This document shows, in pieces, positions 5,797 through 6,054 of a stretch of DNA of 6,054 bases. The notes beneath the pieces were generated by a model that saw only the letters and a program-made list of their open reading frames with translations, did not search any database and was not told where the DNA came from. Position 1 is the stretch's first letter. Each line of letters opens with the position of its first letter. The DNA lies in assembly GCA_016212685.1 (NCBI GenBank), contig JACREW010000079.1:1-6054 (forward strand), read 5' to 3'. Both the position numbers and the translations under genes were made by a program. Source of the DNA: Nitrospirota bacterium. Its GTDB lineage: Bacteria > Nitrospirota > Thermodesulfovibrionia > Thermodesulfovibrionales > Dissulfurispiraceae.

Positions 5797-6054
5797 AGAC
5801 GATTTCGGCAATAAAAGTCAGGCAAAATCTCGGCCATGTGATGAATGAGGTAGCACTGAAAGATGATGAGTATATTATTGAAAGGGCTGGAAAGCCGCTT
5901 GTGGCGATTATACCGATAGAACAGTATCAGAGCATGAAAAAAGAGCGCAAGGAGTTTTTTCGGATGGTTGACGAAATCCAGAAAGGAACAAAAAAGGCTG
6001 CCGGCAGTCTGATTGACGCAGAGATTGAAGAAGCAGTACAGTCTTACAGAAAAA
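5790..6054 (+). CDS. Phd/YefM-family antitoxin (3' partial)
   Basis: The frame is open from ATG 5790 to the window end, giving 88 residues, so the gene is nearly complete. The N-terminus MLKTISAIKVRQNLGHVMNE and the following DDEYIIERAGKPLVAIIPIEQY match the Phd/YefM antitoxin fold: a short strand and helix that bind DNA, then the strand with the typical 'G+P.A.I.P...Y' pattern. The C-terminal part (KKERKEFFRMVDEIQKG..., DAEIEEAVQSYRK) is charged and helical, as in antitoxin tails that bind a toxin; the ending resembles Phd-type antitoxins paired with PIN toxins. Its toxin, expected immediately downstream, is outside the window. It has its own ribosome binding site and is separated from the first toxin-antitoxin pair by the remnant-like ORF. 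Confidence 0.88.
   Translation, partial: MLKTISAIKVRQNLGHVMNEVALKDDEYIIERAGKPLVAIIPIEQYQSMKKERKEFFRMVDEIQKGTKKAAGSLIDAEIEEAVQSYRK

Overview
The window is a stretch of a bacterial cell-division/cell-wall (dcw) cluster followed by toxin-antitoxin genes, with every gene on the + strand. It opens inside ftsW (septal peptidoglycan polymerase, 5' end missing), then carries murG, murC and murB complete, then an RHH-type antitoxin/PIN toxin pair (VapBC-like), a short remnant-like ORF, and a Phd/YefM-type antitoxin cut by the window end. The order ftsW-murG-murC-murB, moderate GC content and abundant dispersed-looking palindromes fit a Gram-negative environmental bacterium, perhaps Nitrospirota (Thermodesulfovibrionia-like) or a former deltaproteobacterial lineage. 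That placement is inference from gene order and style only.

Layout: ftsW 1-1068 (partial), overlapping murG 1065-2180 by an ATGA; a 133-bp nested inverted-repeat element 2187-2319; murC 2337-3713 (GTG start); a 166-bp element with 32-bp terminal inverted repeats 3722-3887; murB 3947-4858; a strong promoter with two 11-bp direct repeats overlapping the murB 3' end; antitoxin 4897-5166 and PIN toxin 5156-5599, overlapping; a 64-codon ORF 5602-5796 whose first ~35 codons look like the start of a much larger protein; and a second antitoxin from 5790 to beyond the window.

The enzymes form one pathway. MurB and MurC act in the cytoplasm on UDP-GlcNAc-enolpyruvate and UDP-MurNAc, MurG makes lipid II at the inner membrane face, and FtsW polymerises lipid II at the septum. 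The toxin-antitoxin genes are unrelated to wall synthesis and sit where ddl or ftsQ often follows murB in related clusters, which suggests an insertion or rearrangement.

The most notable structure lies between the genes. Three successive junctions of the cluster (ftsW/murG, murG/murC, murC/murB) each carry a different inverted-repeat element. The first is translated in frame and gives FtsW a 57-residue low-complexity tail; the second could fold as a three-way-junction RNA just upstream of the murC ribosome binding site; the third has the architecture of a MITE. No new protein system is evident.
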